A stretch of DNA of 18,504 nt from Desulfobulbaceae bacterium (GTDB lineage: Bacteria > Desulfobacterota > Desulfobulbia > Desulfobulbales > Desulfocapsaceae): positions 1-18,504 of the forward strand of contig JAHEMX010000010.1 in NCBI GenBank assembly GCA_024643445.1. The letters are read 5' to 3'. Both the position numbers and the translations under genes were made by a program. Below the pieces are notes generated by a model that had not been told where the DNA came from, searched no databases, and was given only the letters and a program-made list of their open reading frames with translations. Positions within the stretch are counted from its first letter, which is position 1; each line of letters starts with the position of its first letter. Below, in pieces: positions 1 to 8,519 of this stretch.

Positions 1-359
1 CCTCCTGCCCGGGCGGGAACAGCTCAGGTGGAATTCCATAGGGTGGTGGAGCCGGACGTATCAGGAAGCATCTCAATGTATCGATGTGTTTCCCCGTCAA
101 GATCCCCTCGGACAGCTCTATCCACGGTAAGCCCTGTTTACAGCTTCTGGGATCAGAAACTATCCATTGATAATGAGCTTTTGAGTAACGGCCGGTGAAG
201 GACTGCGTCGGTCGGGCCGTTCAGACTGAGATTGCAATAATCAGCCTCATGATTTACCGTATTGTTACCGTCCCGGGTCTGTGTCTTCAGCCGTTTTAAA
301 GGCAGCATATTGATGATTATCGAAACACAATTTACCCGCTGTTCTGCTAGACTCATCCT
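1..359. other. Left-edge region without a recognisable gene
   Basis: No convincing gene is visible here. One forward frame is open from the left edge to a TAA at 128-130, with a peptide rich in Trp and Arg around residues 15-20 that I do not recognise. It could be the tail of a gene lying outside the window or chance. The bases before the AsmA-like start at 360 lack a clear Shine-Dalgarno, and I see no strong promoter pair. The region probably carries the 5' control sequence of the AsmA-like gene. Confidence 0.4.
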
Positions 360-3300
360 ATGAAACGAGTCAGAAAGATAGCCATCGGCCTGGTGGCATG
401 TGTCTGCTCTGTTTTGATTCTTCTTCTTGCTGCAGCCCTGATAGTTCCGCCGCTTGTTGATAAAACGGCACTTGGAGGCAAGGTTCGCCGTGAAGTCTCT
501 TCATTAATCGGGGGTGAATTCGATTTCAGCGGGGTGAGTTTCTCCGTTTTACCCTCACCTCATGTCGGGCTTGAGAGTCCTCGGGTCGTTCTTCCCAATC
601 GTTTATCCGCCTCAGCCAGGAGTGTCGAAGTATATCCTGAAATTATACCGCTATTGTCCGGACGTTTTGCCCTGAAAAAGGCGATAGTCATGCAGCCTGA
701 TGCCACAATCTGGATACCGGCGTCGACTGATGGACCCCGAAAGCATCCAGGTAGTGCCGGCCTCAAGCAGTTGCCGGCAACCCTGGTGCAATCCCTCTCC
801 CGTCTGCCGCAGGTACTCCTGCCTTTTTTTTATGGAACCATTTCCCAGGGCAGTTTCAGGCTGATCTTCGAGCAGAACCCCCCTATCATCTTAAATCGCA
901 TTGATGCCGTGGTTCAGAATGTATCTGACTCTGTCACGCTTGCGGCGACGGCTACCTCCAATATGCTTGAAAAGATCGCCGTGACAGGGAAGATGCATAC
1001 CAGTCAGCCGAACGGCAGTGCGCATATTACGGTCGACAAACTGAAGATTGACGCACTCTCCAGCGCGCTCTTTCCCGGGGTTTCATTGCCGTTTGAAGAT
1101 GCTGCGGTCGATATTAGCGTTGATCTGCTTCTTAAGGATGCGGAGCATATTGATCTGAAATTCAAAGGTTCGGCTCCCCATGTCCGCCTGGTAAAGGCAG
1201 GGCAGAAGGCAGATATCGAACTGAGGACGCTTTCGGGCAGTGTCACTCTCGACCCTGATTCTGCACTGTTTACTATCTCCGAACTCGTTTTGGATAAACC
1301 TGGCATGCACGTTTCCGGCAGTCTCGGGCTGACTGATGAATCACATGCCAGCCTGCACCTTGAAGGCCGGGACGTTGACATCAGCTCGACCCGTGCCGTG
1401 GCAAGTGCACTCGCCGGACCCCAAAGCGTGGTACAGACAATCTTCTCAATCGTGCGGGGAGGGAGGATTCCCGTGCTGAGTGTATCCGGCGAAGGCAATG
1501 CTCTCAGTGATCTGGCGGACCTGGACAATCTTGTTCTGCACGCCAGCCTTGCCGGCGGAGAGATTGATGTTCCTGGAGCCGGTCTGGGGTTAACAGAGGT
1601 GTCAGGTGATGTCAGCATTATCAAGGGGATTCTTACGGGGGAGAAGATCCTGGCGCATTGGCAGCAATCGACGGCAAAGAACGGGATGTTGCAAATAGAT
1701 CTGACGAAAGACCCGCTGCCAATGCATGTGCAGGCCGGCCTGGATGTTGCTGTGTCGGACATCCCGGCAATACTGACGAAATTCATAGATGATCAGACCT
1801 TCAAGAGTGAACTGGGGAAATTTGCTGATCTTCAGGGGCGTGCCACCGGCACCTTATCGCTCACCGGCACGAGTGACCAGTTAGCGGTAGATGTGTCGGC
1901 AACCGATATCAACCTTTCAGCACATTACGATAACATTCCCTATCCCTTGATGATCACTGCCGGCGGCGTCAGGTATGACGGAAACAGCATCAAATGGCAG
2001 CAACTCGATGGTTCTCTGGGAACATCGAACTTTGCCGCTATCTCCGGTGAGCTCGATCTGGGCAGGGCTAAACATGTCACTATTACATCGGGAAGCTCAC
2101 GAATGGTTATTCCGGACCTGCTGCCATGGTTTTCATCGCTGAATGGTACCAGGGAGATTGCTGGATATTACGGCGGGGGCAGAGGGATTCTGCTGGTGTC
2201 CGCGATGAGCGCAGAAGGTTCATTATCGGACTTTGGCAGTTTTGTTTATAACCTGGAGGGTCAGCTTGATGATCTTACCATCAAAGAGATGCCCATGCAG
2301 CCGGGCCCTTTAACCATTGGTGCACTCAAATGGCACGCGAACCAGAAGCAGATAGAGTTCTCTGATGGCAGGCTCGGCATGCTTGATGGTTCTATCAGCG
2401 CATCCGGCAGCTATCTCGATTATAGGTCAGATGGTCAGAAACGTCTCAGCCTGGATTTTGAAGGGAGGATAGGACCACAGCTTGCCGGCTGGATTTCTGA
2501 TAAAGCCGATATGCCGGCATGGATTAAGCTGCACCCGCTGTCGATCAGGAATTCTCACCTGAACTACTCGAAACCCGGCAGACACAAGATTTCAGCCGCA
2601 CTCGCCCTGCAGGATGACCTGGCGGTCAGCACCGAGCTGAGCCTGGCTGACAATTCAGTTATAGTGGAGACTTTGATACTTAAGGACCAGGCTTCACAGG
2701 CATCCTTTACCGGAACAAAATTGAACCGGATCGTTGATGTATCCTTTGACGGCATCCTGCATGGTTCGACTATCGGACAGATTGCTGAAATCACTCCAGG
2801 GTCCGATGGATCGATCAACGGCAAGGCAACGGTTTCAGTGGACCTGGAAAACCCCCATGATTTCAGTCTTGTCGGTGATCTGAATGGAACCTCTCTGTCA
2901 CTGCCGTTAAGGCACGATTCGCCTGTGAAAATCAATACTGCTGCACTGAGCGGATCGCCAGACACTATAACCATCAGCGCTGCCAATGTGTCATGGCGCG
3001 ATACGGATCTGTCTTTGTCCGGAAAGGTGAAACGGAACCCATCCGGCCCGATGACGGTTGCCCTGGCTGTTGAGGCTGGTGTGGTAGATGTCGATGCGAT
3101 ACTGGGAAAATTCGGAAATCAGAGTAGCTCCGAGGACAAAAAAACAGGCACAACAACGTTTCCCCTGCCATTTCAGGGACACGTCAGTTTTAAAGTGAAC
3201 AAGCTTCAGATACGCAATTTCTCCATTCAAAAGTTGCATGCAGACGTACAGGTGCAGAACGATGGCGCTGACCTAGCACTGAAAGAAATGGAGCTGTGCG

Positions 3301-4022
3301 GTATTCCCGCATCGGGTACTGTTTCGATAGCCGAACAAAATTTTGCCTTTCACCTCAAGCCAGATGCCCACAACGGGGACTTGAATGCAACGCTTAATTG
3401 TTTTGCCGACGAGCATTTCAAGGCCGATGGAACTTTTAATATAACCGGTTTGTTAGAGGGAAACGGGAGGCTGAAAGATCTGCCCAGGTCAACAGCAGGT
3501 GAGCTGGAGGTGAGTATTGTTGACGGACATGTTTACCATGACATCATTTTGCTCAATGTCTTGAAATTTCTTAATGTGACGCAGGTCTTGACAGGGCAGA
3601 TATCGGCACGCAAGATGGTCGAAAAAGGAGTGGGATTTAATCATTTACAGGTACGGGCTGAGCTGCATGAAGGCAAGATAAAAAATAAAGGATTCGTCCT
3701 GGATGCCGATGAAATAAAACTCAGCGGTATCGGAGAAATAGATATCCCGACAAAGCAGATAGATTTTACGCTGTTAGTTGCTCCGCTGACAATGGTAAAC
3801 AGCTTTCTGGGCCATATGCCGCTTATCGGCGGAGTAATGCAGACCATTACGGCGATACCACTGCTGCTTGCCGGAAAGATAGATGATGTTCATGTTCTCC
3901 CCCTCGCGCCTTCTGCAGTCGGTCATGAATTGAAGGAAGTTATGAAACAGACCCTTGGCATTCCATTACAGCTGATGCATCTGGACAATTATAAAGAGAC
4001 ATTCAATCGTGATCAGAAATGA
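360..4022 (+). CDS. AsmA/YhdP-like envelope protein
   Basis: This is a 1220-residue protein with one N-terminal membrane anchor (about residues 7-31, rich in Leu, Val and Ala after a basic MKRVRK start), followed by a very long, beta-rich, repetitive periplasmic body. The first 130 residues resemble the AsmA N-terminal domain. The last 170 or so resemble the AsmA-like C-terminal domain: a stretch of the type DEIKLSGIGEIDI followed by IDFTLLVAPL and a hydrophobic helix near residues 1140-1175. The length is close to YhdP, about 1270 residues in E. coli. In the family, AsmA-like proteins (YhdP, TamB, YdbH) form hydrophobic grooves that carry phospholipids between inner and outer membranes. A similar role here is inferred. 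The start has no obvious Shine-Dalgarno. It looks like a stand-alone envelope gene bordering the catabolic cluster, separated from it by a terminator-like hairpin. Confidence 0.85.
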   Translation: MKRVRKIAIGLVACVCSVLILLLAAALIVPPLVDKTALGGKVRREVSSLIGGEFDFSGVSFSVLPSPHVGLESPRVVLPNRLSASARSVEVYPEIIPLLSGRFALKKAIVMQPDATIWIPASTDGPRKHPGSAGLKQLPATLVQSLSRLPQVLLPFFYGTISQGSFRLIFEQNPPIILNRIDAVVQNVSDSVTLAATATSNMLEKIAVTGKMHTSQPNGSAHITVDKLKIDALSSALFPGVSLPFEDAAVDISVDLLLKDAEHIDLKFKGSAPHVRLVKAGQKADIELRTLSGSVTLDPDSALFTISELVLDKPGMHVSGSLGLTDESHASLHLEGRDVDISSTRAVASALAGPQSVVQTIFSIVRGGRIPVLSVSGEGNALSDLADLDNLVLHASLAGGEIDVPGAGLGLTEVSGDVSIIKGILTGEKILAHWQQSTAKNGMLQIDLTKDPLPMHVQAGLDVAVSDIPAILTKFIDDQTFKSELGKFADLQGRATGTLSLTGTSDQLAVDVSATDINLSAHYDNIPYPLMITAGGVRYDGNSIKWQQLDGSLGTSNFAAISGELDLGRAKHVTITSGSSRMVIPDLLPWFSSLNGTREIAGYYGGGRGILLVSAMSAEGSLSDFGSFVYNLEGQLDDLTIKEMPMQPGPLTIGALKWHANQKQIEFSDGRLGMLDGSISASGSYLDYRSDGQKRLSLDFEGRIGPQLAGWISDKADMPAWIKLHPLSIRNSHLNYSKPGRHKISAALALQDDLAVSTELSLADNSVIVETLILKDQASQASFTGTKLNRIVDVSFDGILHGSTIGQIAEITPGSDGSINGKATVSVDLENPHDFSLVGDLNGTSLSLPLRHDSPVKINTAALSGSPDTITISAANVSWRDTDLSLSGKVKRNPSGPMTVALAVEAGVVDVDAILGKFGNQSSSEDKKTGTTTFPLPFQGHVSFKVNKLQIRNFSIQKLHADVQVQNDGADLALKEMELCGIPASGTVSIAEQNFAFHLKPDAHNGDLNATLNCFADEHFKADGTFNITGLLEGNGRLKDLPRSTAGELEVSIVDGHVYHDIILLNVLKFLNVTQVLTGQISARKMVEKGVGFNHLQVRAELHEGKIKNKGFVLDADEIKLSGIGEIDIPTKQIDFTLLVAPLTMVNSFLGHMPLIGGVMQTITAIPLLLAGKIDDVHVLPLAPSAVGHELKEVMKQTLGIPLQLMHLDNYKETFNRDQK

Positions 4023-4041
4023 AAATGTCCATTGGAATTGT

Positions 4042-4072
4042 TGTTCTGGAACATTCCCGGAACATGTCTTTT
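4042..4072 (+). terminator. Probable intrinsic terminator after the AsmA-like gene
   Basis: An 8-bp stem (4042-4049 with 4057-4064, including one T-G wobble) encloses a 7-base loop. TCTTTT follows within a few bases. It lies 20 bases after the AsmA-like stop codon and before the dctP promoter, which is where a terminator is expected. The T-run is short and starts five bases after the stem, so efficiency is uncertain. Confidence 0.45.
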
Positions 4073-4090
4073 GCGCCTGTCATTTAATCA

Positions 4091-4119
4091 TTGACAGAAT
4101 GGGTCGCCCCTTTTATCCT
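4091..4119 (+). promoter_or_regulatory. Predicted dctPQM promoter (sigma70 type)
   Basis: A perfect -35 TTGACA (4091-4096), a 17-base spacer and a -10 TATCCT (4114-4119) lie 118 bases before the dctP start. Transcription would begin near 4126, at the edge of the palindrome at 4126-4140. The same -35, spacer length and -10 recur before tctC, and the same -10 recurs before the IclR gene. Confidence 0.6.
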
Positions 4120-4125
4120 ATTGTG

Positions 4126-4140
4126 AAGAACGTTGTTCTT
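4126..4140. promoter_or_regulatory. Perfect palindrome AAGAACGTTGTTCTT, candidate operator
   Basis: Two perfect 6-base arms, AAGAAC and GTTCTT, flank the spacer GTT. The site starts seven bases after the predicted -10 of dctP, where a bound protein would block initiation. A left half-match (GGAACGTT) and a right half-match (GTTCTG) occur at the identical distance from TATCCT before the IclR gene and before tctC. The likely ligand is the IclR regulator encoded at 13847; that link is inferred. Confidence 0.5.
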
Positions 4141-4237
4141 TGAAGTTGGTTTCATATCCCGTATTTACCGAATTCACGGATCGGTGTCTGTATTCGTGAT
4201 TCATCGAGTCTCAATCAACCCAAAAAGGAGGTGTGTC

Positions 4238-5224
4238 ATGCATTCTCGTTTAACACGACGTTTTGTCATTGTCGCAGGCGCCCTGGCAATTGCGCTTGCC
4301 GTAATTCCCGCTGTTTTCGCCCAGGCGAAAACAAAACTGCGCCTTAGCTGCGCATTCGCCGAGCAGGACCCGCGTGCCGATGCCTATAGGGCGTTCGCCG
4401 ATCTGATCAAGGACGACTTCGACTTTGAACCCTATTGGCTCAACTCGCTCTTTAAGCAGGGTACCGAACTTGTCGCGTTACAGCGTGAAAATGTCGAGCT
4501 GGTTAATCTTGCACCGGCAGACATCTCAAAACAGATACCCGCCTGGTCGCTGATGACTTCGGCCTATCTCTTCCGCGACGTGGATCACATGAGGAAGGTG
4601 TTCAAGAGCGATGTGGGGAAAGAGTTCATCAAGATGGCACACGATCAGCTCGGCATCCAGGTGATAGTTCCCGTTTATTTCGGATCGCGTAACGTCAACT
4701 TGAAGCCGGACAAGAAGATCACGACCCCGGCCGATCTTGCCGGCGTCAAGCTGCGCATGCCTCCGGGTGAGTTCTGGCAGTTCCTCGGGGAGTCGATTGG
4801 TGCAACCCCGACCCCGGTGGCGTTTGCCGAGACCTACACCGCGCTGCAGACCGGCGCGATCGACGGGCAGGACAATCCTCCGCTCAATACCCAGCTGATG
4901 AAGTTCAACGAGGTTACCACGCAGTATGTCCTGACCGGTCATGTTATCGGCTACGATGTGATGGCGGTATCGGGCAAAATCTGGGATGCGATGTCACCGG
5001 AGCAACAGGCAAAATTCCAGGCGGCTGCGGACAAAGCTATTGATGACTACCAGGCAAAGTTCATCGCCGGTGAGCAGGGTGTCCTCGATTCCTTTAAAGC
5101 CGCGGGTATGAAGGTGTATACGCCGGACGTTGAAGCGTTCAGAACCTACGCCCAGAAGAAATATATCGAAAAATATGGAAAAGACTGGCCTAAGGATGCT
5201 ATAGAACGAATCAACGCGTTATAG
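4238..5224 (+). CDS. dctP: TRAP transporter substrate-binding protein, DctP family
   Basis: This is the periplasmic binding protein (328 residues) of a tripartite ATP-independent transporter. It captures an organic anion and delivers it to DctQM, which use the ion gradient. The start chosen is the ATG at 4238, preceded by the strong ribosome site AAGGAGGTG at 4225-4233. In-frame codons further upstream lack a ribosome site and would hide the signal peptide. Residues 1-28 form a classic signal peptide (basic start, hydrophobic core, cleavage near VFA/QA). The family signature is clear: GVKLRMP around residue 169-175, with Arg173 at the position of the conserved carboxylate-binding arginine, then PTPVAFAETYTALQTGAIDGQDNP at about 191-214. 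A second ligand-region arginine may be Arg151. The Arg suggests a carboxylate or sulfonate ligand, but the actual substrate cannot be read. It heads the dctPQM operon, and a hairpin follows its stop. Confidence 0.93.
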   Translation: MHSRLTRRFVIVAGALAIALAVIPAVFAQAKTKLRLSCAFAEQDPRADAYRAFADLIKDDFDFEPYWLNSLFKQGTELVALQRENVELVNLAPADISKQIPAWSLMTSAYLFRDVDHMRKVFKSDVGKEFIKMAHDQLGIQVIVPVYFGSRNVNLKPDKKITTPADLAGVKLRMPPGEFWQFLGESIGATPTPVAFAETYTALQTGAIDGQDNPPLNTQLMKFNEVTTQYVLTGHVIGYDVMAVSGKIWDAMSPEQQAKFQAAADKAIDDYQAKFIAGEQGVLDSFKAAGMKVYTPDVEAFRTYAQKKYIEKYGKDWPKDAIERINAL

Positions 5225-5236
5225 ATCCACAACACG

Positions 5237-5271
5237 CTTCTGCCGCTGGCTGAATCACCCGGCGGCAGAAG
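5237..5271 (+). repeat. Stem-loop between dctP and dctQ
   Basis: A perfect 10-bp inverted repeat (CTTCTGCCGC at 5237-5246, GCGGCAGAAG at 5262-5271) starts 13 bases after the dctP stop. Outer bases can pair further past a small bulge. No T-run follows, so it is more likely an mRNA-stabilising or attenuating hairpin than a full terminator. It would favour excess binding protein over membrane subunits, as is known for other binding-protein operons. Confidence 0.55.
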
Positions 5272-5326
5272 TGTTTCGCTGGGGACCGACTAAACTCTCG
5301 AAGGCGCTTCTGCACGAAGACGAACC

Positions 5327-5848
5327 ATGGTAAAGAAAAATAAATGGCTCACCAGCGGGCGCTGGCTGCACCGGCGCGCCGAAGATGTTTCAGTCGCGTT
5401 TCTCGGCACGATGTTCGTTGTCTTCCTGCTGCAAATCGGGTTCCGCTATTTTATCTCACGGCCGTTGTCCTGGAGCGAGGAAGTTTGTCTCTTGTGCTGG
5501 CTATGGGGTGTGCTTTGGGGGTCTGGAGTCGTTTTGACTGACGAGGAAGAAATCCGCATGGACATTATCTATAATGCGGTTCCCGATAAGGTCAGGCGGG
5601 TGTTCAAGATCATCACCAGTGTGATTCTGGTCGTGCTCCTGCTGATTTCGCTGCCCGCCAGCTGGGATTACGTGGCGTTTATGAAACGAGAACGTACCGC
5701 TTCCCTGCACATTCCAATAAACTACCTGTATTCTGTCTATATGATCTTCGCAGTGGCGTTAATTGTTCGACATTGCCGGCTGGTTTGGGTTACCTTCCGC
5801 GGCACATTGCCAGAATCCGAGCCTGCGGAAGAGGCGGATAGAGCATGA
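5327..5848 (+). CDS. dctQ: TRAP transporter small membrane subunit, DctQ family
   Basis: This is the 173-residue small integral membrane subunit of the TRAP transporter. Four membrane segments are visible: roughly residues 20-42, 48-68, 90-112 and 130-152. The DctQ hallmark is the segment after the second arginine-rich loop, SRPLSWSEEVCLLCWLWGV at about 45-63, where W-SEE is typical of the family. It has no catalytic activity; it forms the membrane complex with DctM. The ribosome site before the ATG at 5327 is weak, and the hairpin after dctP lies about 55 bases upstream, so its translation may be low relative to dctP. Its stop overlaps the dctM start by four bases (ATGA), indicating translational coupling. 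Confidence 0.9.
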   Translation: MVKKNKWLTSGRWLHRRAEDVSVAFLGTMFVVFLLQIGFRYFISRPLSWSEEVCLLCWLWGVLWGSGVVLTDEEEIRMDIIYNAVPDKVRRVFKIITSVILVVLLLISLPASWDYVAFMKRERTASLHIPINYLYSVYMIFAVALIVRHCRLVWVTFRGTLPESEPAEEADRA

Positions 5849-7143
5849 TGCCGAGCCCGTTCGTTCTCTGCGTCATTGTACTGGTTACGCTTGCGGTTCT
5901 CGGTTTGCCGATCGGGATGTCAATGCTTGCCGGCTCGATTTTTTACCTTTTACTTGTCGGGCAAGATCTCGGGATAGCGGCTGAGCAGGTGCTCAACGGC
6001 CTGACCGGCAGCTACGTGTTGCTGGCCGTGCCACTGTTCATCCTGGCGGCCGATTTGATGAATACCGGCAGCCTCACCGATCGTTTGCTGAATTTTTGTC
6101 TTATACTGGTTGGTCGATTCCGTGGGGGACTGGGACACGTAAACGTTGTATCGAACGTCATTTTCGCCGGCATGTCCGGGTCGGCGGTTGCCGATGCGGT
6201 GGGCCTTGGACGGATAGTCATCGGCATGATGACTCGCGACGGGAAATATCCTGTCTCCTACGCAGCCGCGATAACCGCCTGCTCAGCCGTTATCGGGCCT
6301 ATTGTTCCGCCATCGATTCCGATGGTTATCTACGCGCTTGTCTCCGATGCGTCGATCGGCTATCTCTTCCTGGGCGGCGTTGTACCCGGACTGATGCTTG
6401 GTGTGGTGTTCATGTGCACGAACACGATCATCTCACGTGTCAGAAAGTACCCGGTCGAGCAGGCGGTCCCGATGCGCGAAATTCCTCGCATCGCATTCAG
6501 CGCATTTCCTGCCCTCATGCTCCCCGTGATCCTCCTTTTCGGCATCTACGGCGGAATCATGACTCCGACGGAGGGAGCCGCGGCGGCAGCTGCCTATGCG
6601 CTTCTTGCCGCATCGCTGTTCTATCGCGCCATCTCGTTTCGCCAGTTGTACAATGTCTTGTGTTCCAGTGCCAAAACATCGACCGCCATCGGCATGCTTT
6701 TTGTCGGAGCCTTGGCCTTCAACTACGTGGTCACCATCGAGAATATCCCGCTTTCTGTCCAGCACTTCATCAGCGGATTTCAGCTGACATCTGTCGGCTT
6801 TCTGGTATTGGTCAATCTCTTGCTTCTCGGGCTCGGCTGCCTCCTGGAAGGGAGTACGATACTCCTGGTTATCGTGCCTATCCTGATACCGACAGCGAAA
6901 CTGCTGGGTATCGATCTCGTTCATTTCGGCGTGGTTGTCGTCATCAACATCATGCTCGGATTGGTGACTCCGCCGTTCGGTTTACTGCTCTTCGTCGTCG
7001 CCAACCTTACCAAGCAACCGTTGATGTCCATTGTGCGCGAATGTGTGCCCTTCCTGTTAGCTGCGCTGTTAGTCCTGGCCCTGGCGACGTTCGTACCCGA
7101 AACGGTCCTGTGGTTACCGAAGCTGATGGGATACAAGGGCTGA
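5845..7143 (+). CDS. dctM: TRAP transporter large permease subunit, DctM family
   Basis: This is the 432-residue permease of the TRAP system, which carries the transport pathway and couples uptake to a cation gradient (Na+ in characterised members). It has about 12 hydrophobic segments. Family motifs are clear: AGMSGSAVADAVGLG at about 108-122, then VIGPIVPPSIPMVIYA at about 149-164, a second Gly/Pro-rich re-entrant region GIMTPTEGAAAA near 236-247, and GLVTPPFGLLLF near 372-383. Length is normal for a separate (unfused) DctM. It overlaps dctQ by four bases. Nothing further follows on this strand before the convergent lyase gene, so it ends the dctPQM operon. Confidence 0.94.
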   Translation: MMPSPFVLCVIVLVTLAVLGLPIGMSMLAGSIFYLLLVGQDLGIAAEQVLNGLTGSYVLLAVPLFILAADLMNTGSLTDRLLNFCLILVGRFRGGLGHVNVVSNVIFAGMSGSAVADAVGLGRIVIGMMTRDGKYPVSYAAAITACSAVIGPIVPPSIPMVIYALVSDASIGYLFLGGVVPGLMLGVVFMCTNTIISRVRKYPVEQAVPMREIPRIAFSAFPALMLPVILLFGIYGGIMTPTEGAAAAAAYALLAASLFYRAISFRQLYNVLCSSAKTSTAIGMLFVGALAFNYVVTIENIPLSVQHFISGFQLTSVGFLVLVNLLLLGLGCLLEGSTILLVIVPILIPTAKLLGIDLVHFGVVVVINIMLGLVTPPFGLLLFVVANLTKQPLMSIVRECVPFLLAALLVLALATFVPETVLWLPKLMGYKG

Positions 7144-7162
7144 GCTTTACGCTTATCAATGG

Positions 7163-7183
7163 CGGCGAAGTGCGAAATCGCCG
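7163..7183. terminator. Hairpin between convergent dctM and lyase genes
   Basis: A 6-bp stem CGGCGA/TCGCCG (7163-7168 with 7178-7183) has a 9-base loop, extendable by two G-T pairs. It sits 20 bases after the dctM stop, in the 109-base gap between convergent genes. No T-run is present on either side, so termination strength is doubtful. Confidence 0.3.
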
Positions 7184-7252
7184 TTATCGATCCGCAGCAC
7201 CAATTTAGGCAATGGCATGGTCTGAGAAAAAATGCAATTCTCCGACAGGCTC

Positions 7253-8176
7253 CTAGCAAGCGCACGATGCCTTGAAGTCAAGTACACGCTTCATTTTACC
7301 GGGCAGATTACGATTCAATTTTTTTTCAAGGAATCTGACGGCCTCAATAACATTCGGCACATCAATGCCGGTATCTAGGCCCACCGACTCAAACATATGC
7401 GCGGCATCTTCGGTCGGGACATTCCCTGCTGCTCCCTTGATGAACGGGCAGCCGCCGATTCCCCCGGCACACACATCAAATATTCGCACCCCCGCCTCGT
7501 AGCCGGCGAACATGTTGGCCATTCCGAGTCCTCTTGTATCATGAAGATGCAGTGACAGGCGGACGTCAGGCAGTTCTTTGGAAACGAGAGAGACCAGCGA
7601 TCGAATAGACAGGGGTGTGGCCATGCCGGTACTGTCGGCGAGGTTGATCTCCTGAGCGCCTGCGCCAGCCATCTGCATCGCCGCCGCAAGAACAGCACGC
7701 TCGGGAATAACCCCCTCATATACACACCCGAAAGCGCTCTGCAGACCGGCGCGTACCTCAAGACCCTGGTTCAAGGCGTTCCTGATTAACCCGGTCATGG
7801 CAGATAGCGCTTCTGCCGCTGATCTGTTGGCGTTTTTCCTGCTGTGACTGTCGCTGACAGACACGGACATGCTCACATGTGAGATACCGCTCTGAAGGGC
7901 CCGGTCAAGTCCTTTGTTATTAAGGATGAGTGCCGTTACTTTTGTTGCCTTCTGCTCTCCGATGGCCTGGATCAGTTTCTCGGTGTCCGCCATTTGTGGC
8001 ACAATTTTCGGGTTAACGAAGGAGCCGACCTGAATTCTCTTCAGACCGGCTTTGAGCAGAAGGTTGAAGAGCTCTATTTTTTCATCGAGCGTAAATACCT
8101 GTGACTCCAACTGAAGTCCGTCCCGCATAACCTCTTCTTCCAGGATAAGTTCTGTTTGTTGCCAGTTGTTCTGCAC
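7253..8176 (-). CDS. HMG-CoA lyase-like (HMGL) TIM-barrel lyase
   Basis: This is a 307-residue lyase of the HMGL/DRE-TIM family. Characterised relatives split 3-hydroxy-3-methylglutaryl-CoA or similar branched hydroxyacyl-CoAs by retro-aldol cleavage. Family hallmarks are present: RDGLQ at residues 18-22 (catalytic Arg18, metal ligand Asp19), LADST near 179-183, the metal-binding HLHDTRG with His210 and His212, and the flexible-loop signature AGGIGGCPF with Cys243, followed by Asn252. The GTG at 8176 is chosen because GGGGAGGA stands just upstream. An ATG 18 codons earlier would place this ribosome site inside the coding sequence. The usual VGP before RDGLQ is replaced by EVM, so the substrate may differ from HMG-CoA. 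It is convergent with dctM and divergent from the aldehyde dehydrogenase. Citramalyl-CoA-type lyase activity is an alternative. Confidence 0.85.
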   Translation of the reverse strand: MQNNWQQTELILEEEVMRDGLQLESQVFTLDEKIELFNLLLKAGLKRIQVGSFVNPKIVPQMADTEKLIQAIGEQKATKVTALILNNKGLDRALQSGISHVSMSVSVSDSHSRKNANRSAAEALSAMTGLIRNALNQGLEVRAGLQSAFGCVYEGVIPERAVLAAAMQMAGAGAQEINLADSTGMATPLSIRSLVSLVSKELPDVRLSLHLHDTRGLGMANMFAGYEAGVRIFDVCAGGIGGCPFIKGAAGNVPTEDAAHMFESVGLDTGIDVPNVIEAVRFLEKKLNRNLPGKMKRVLDFKASCAC

Positions 8177-8519
8177 GATTATTCCTCCCCGATCGCTGAC
8201 GTGAAACGATAATGACGGTTGCTTGTTCAATGTTCAGACGGAATGCGGACGACAGGATTACATCCATAAACAGTCGTATATAATCATGTGACCAGGCACG
8301 CCGCTATTTTAATATTCAGCCTCAATCCATAATATTGTGGGCTATTAATAAAAATGTCACTTATTATTTGCATTGTCATCGTAAAAAATGGTAATAAAAG
8401 ACCAACAGAAGGTAGGTCGGTGGAACATACAGCGGAGCACTTCTCGTTTGACATGATGTATGGTTCGTGAAGGCAAACCCGCAGTCCAAAACAAACAGAG
8501 AAGGTACAGGAGACAAAAG
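8177..8519. promoter_or_regulatory. Divergent control region between lyase and aldehyde dehydrogenase genes
   Basis: This 343-base gene-free gap separates two divergent genes, so it must hold promoters for both. Bases 8305-8400 are distinctly AT-rich. AATATT occurs twice with start points 20 bases apart (8311 and 8331), about two helical turns. A possible but weak forward promoter is TTGCAT with an 18-base spacer and TAATAA ending near 8397. TGGT-N8-ACCA flanks that -10. No hairpin with a T-run is seen. The ribosome sites of both genes close the region. Confidence 0.4.

Noticed and set aside
1..130. Tail of a gene entering from the left edge
   Set aside because: A frame is open to a TAA at 128-130, but the short peptide is not recognisable and chance cannot be excluded.
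6096..7208. Open frame of 370 codons overlapping dctM in another frame
   Set aside because: The translation is rich in Arg, Cys and His without domain features, while dctM has clear membrane segments and family motifs.
8448..8453. TTGACA before the aldehyde dehydrogenase as a -35 box
   Set aside because: No acceptable -10 stands 16-18 bases downstream.
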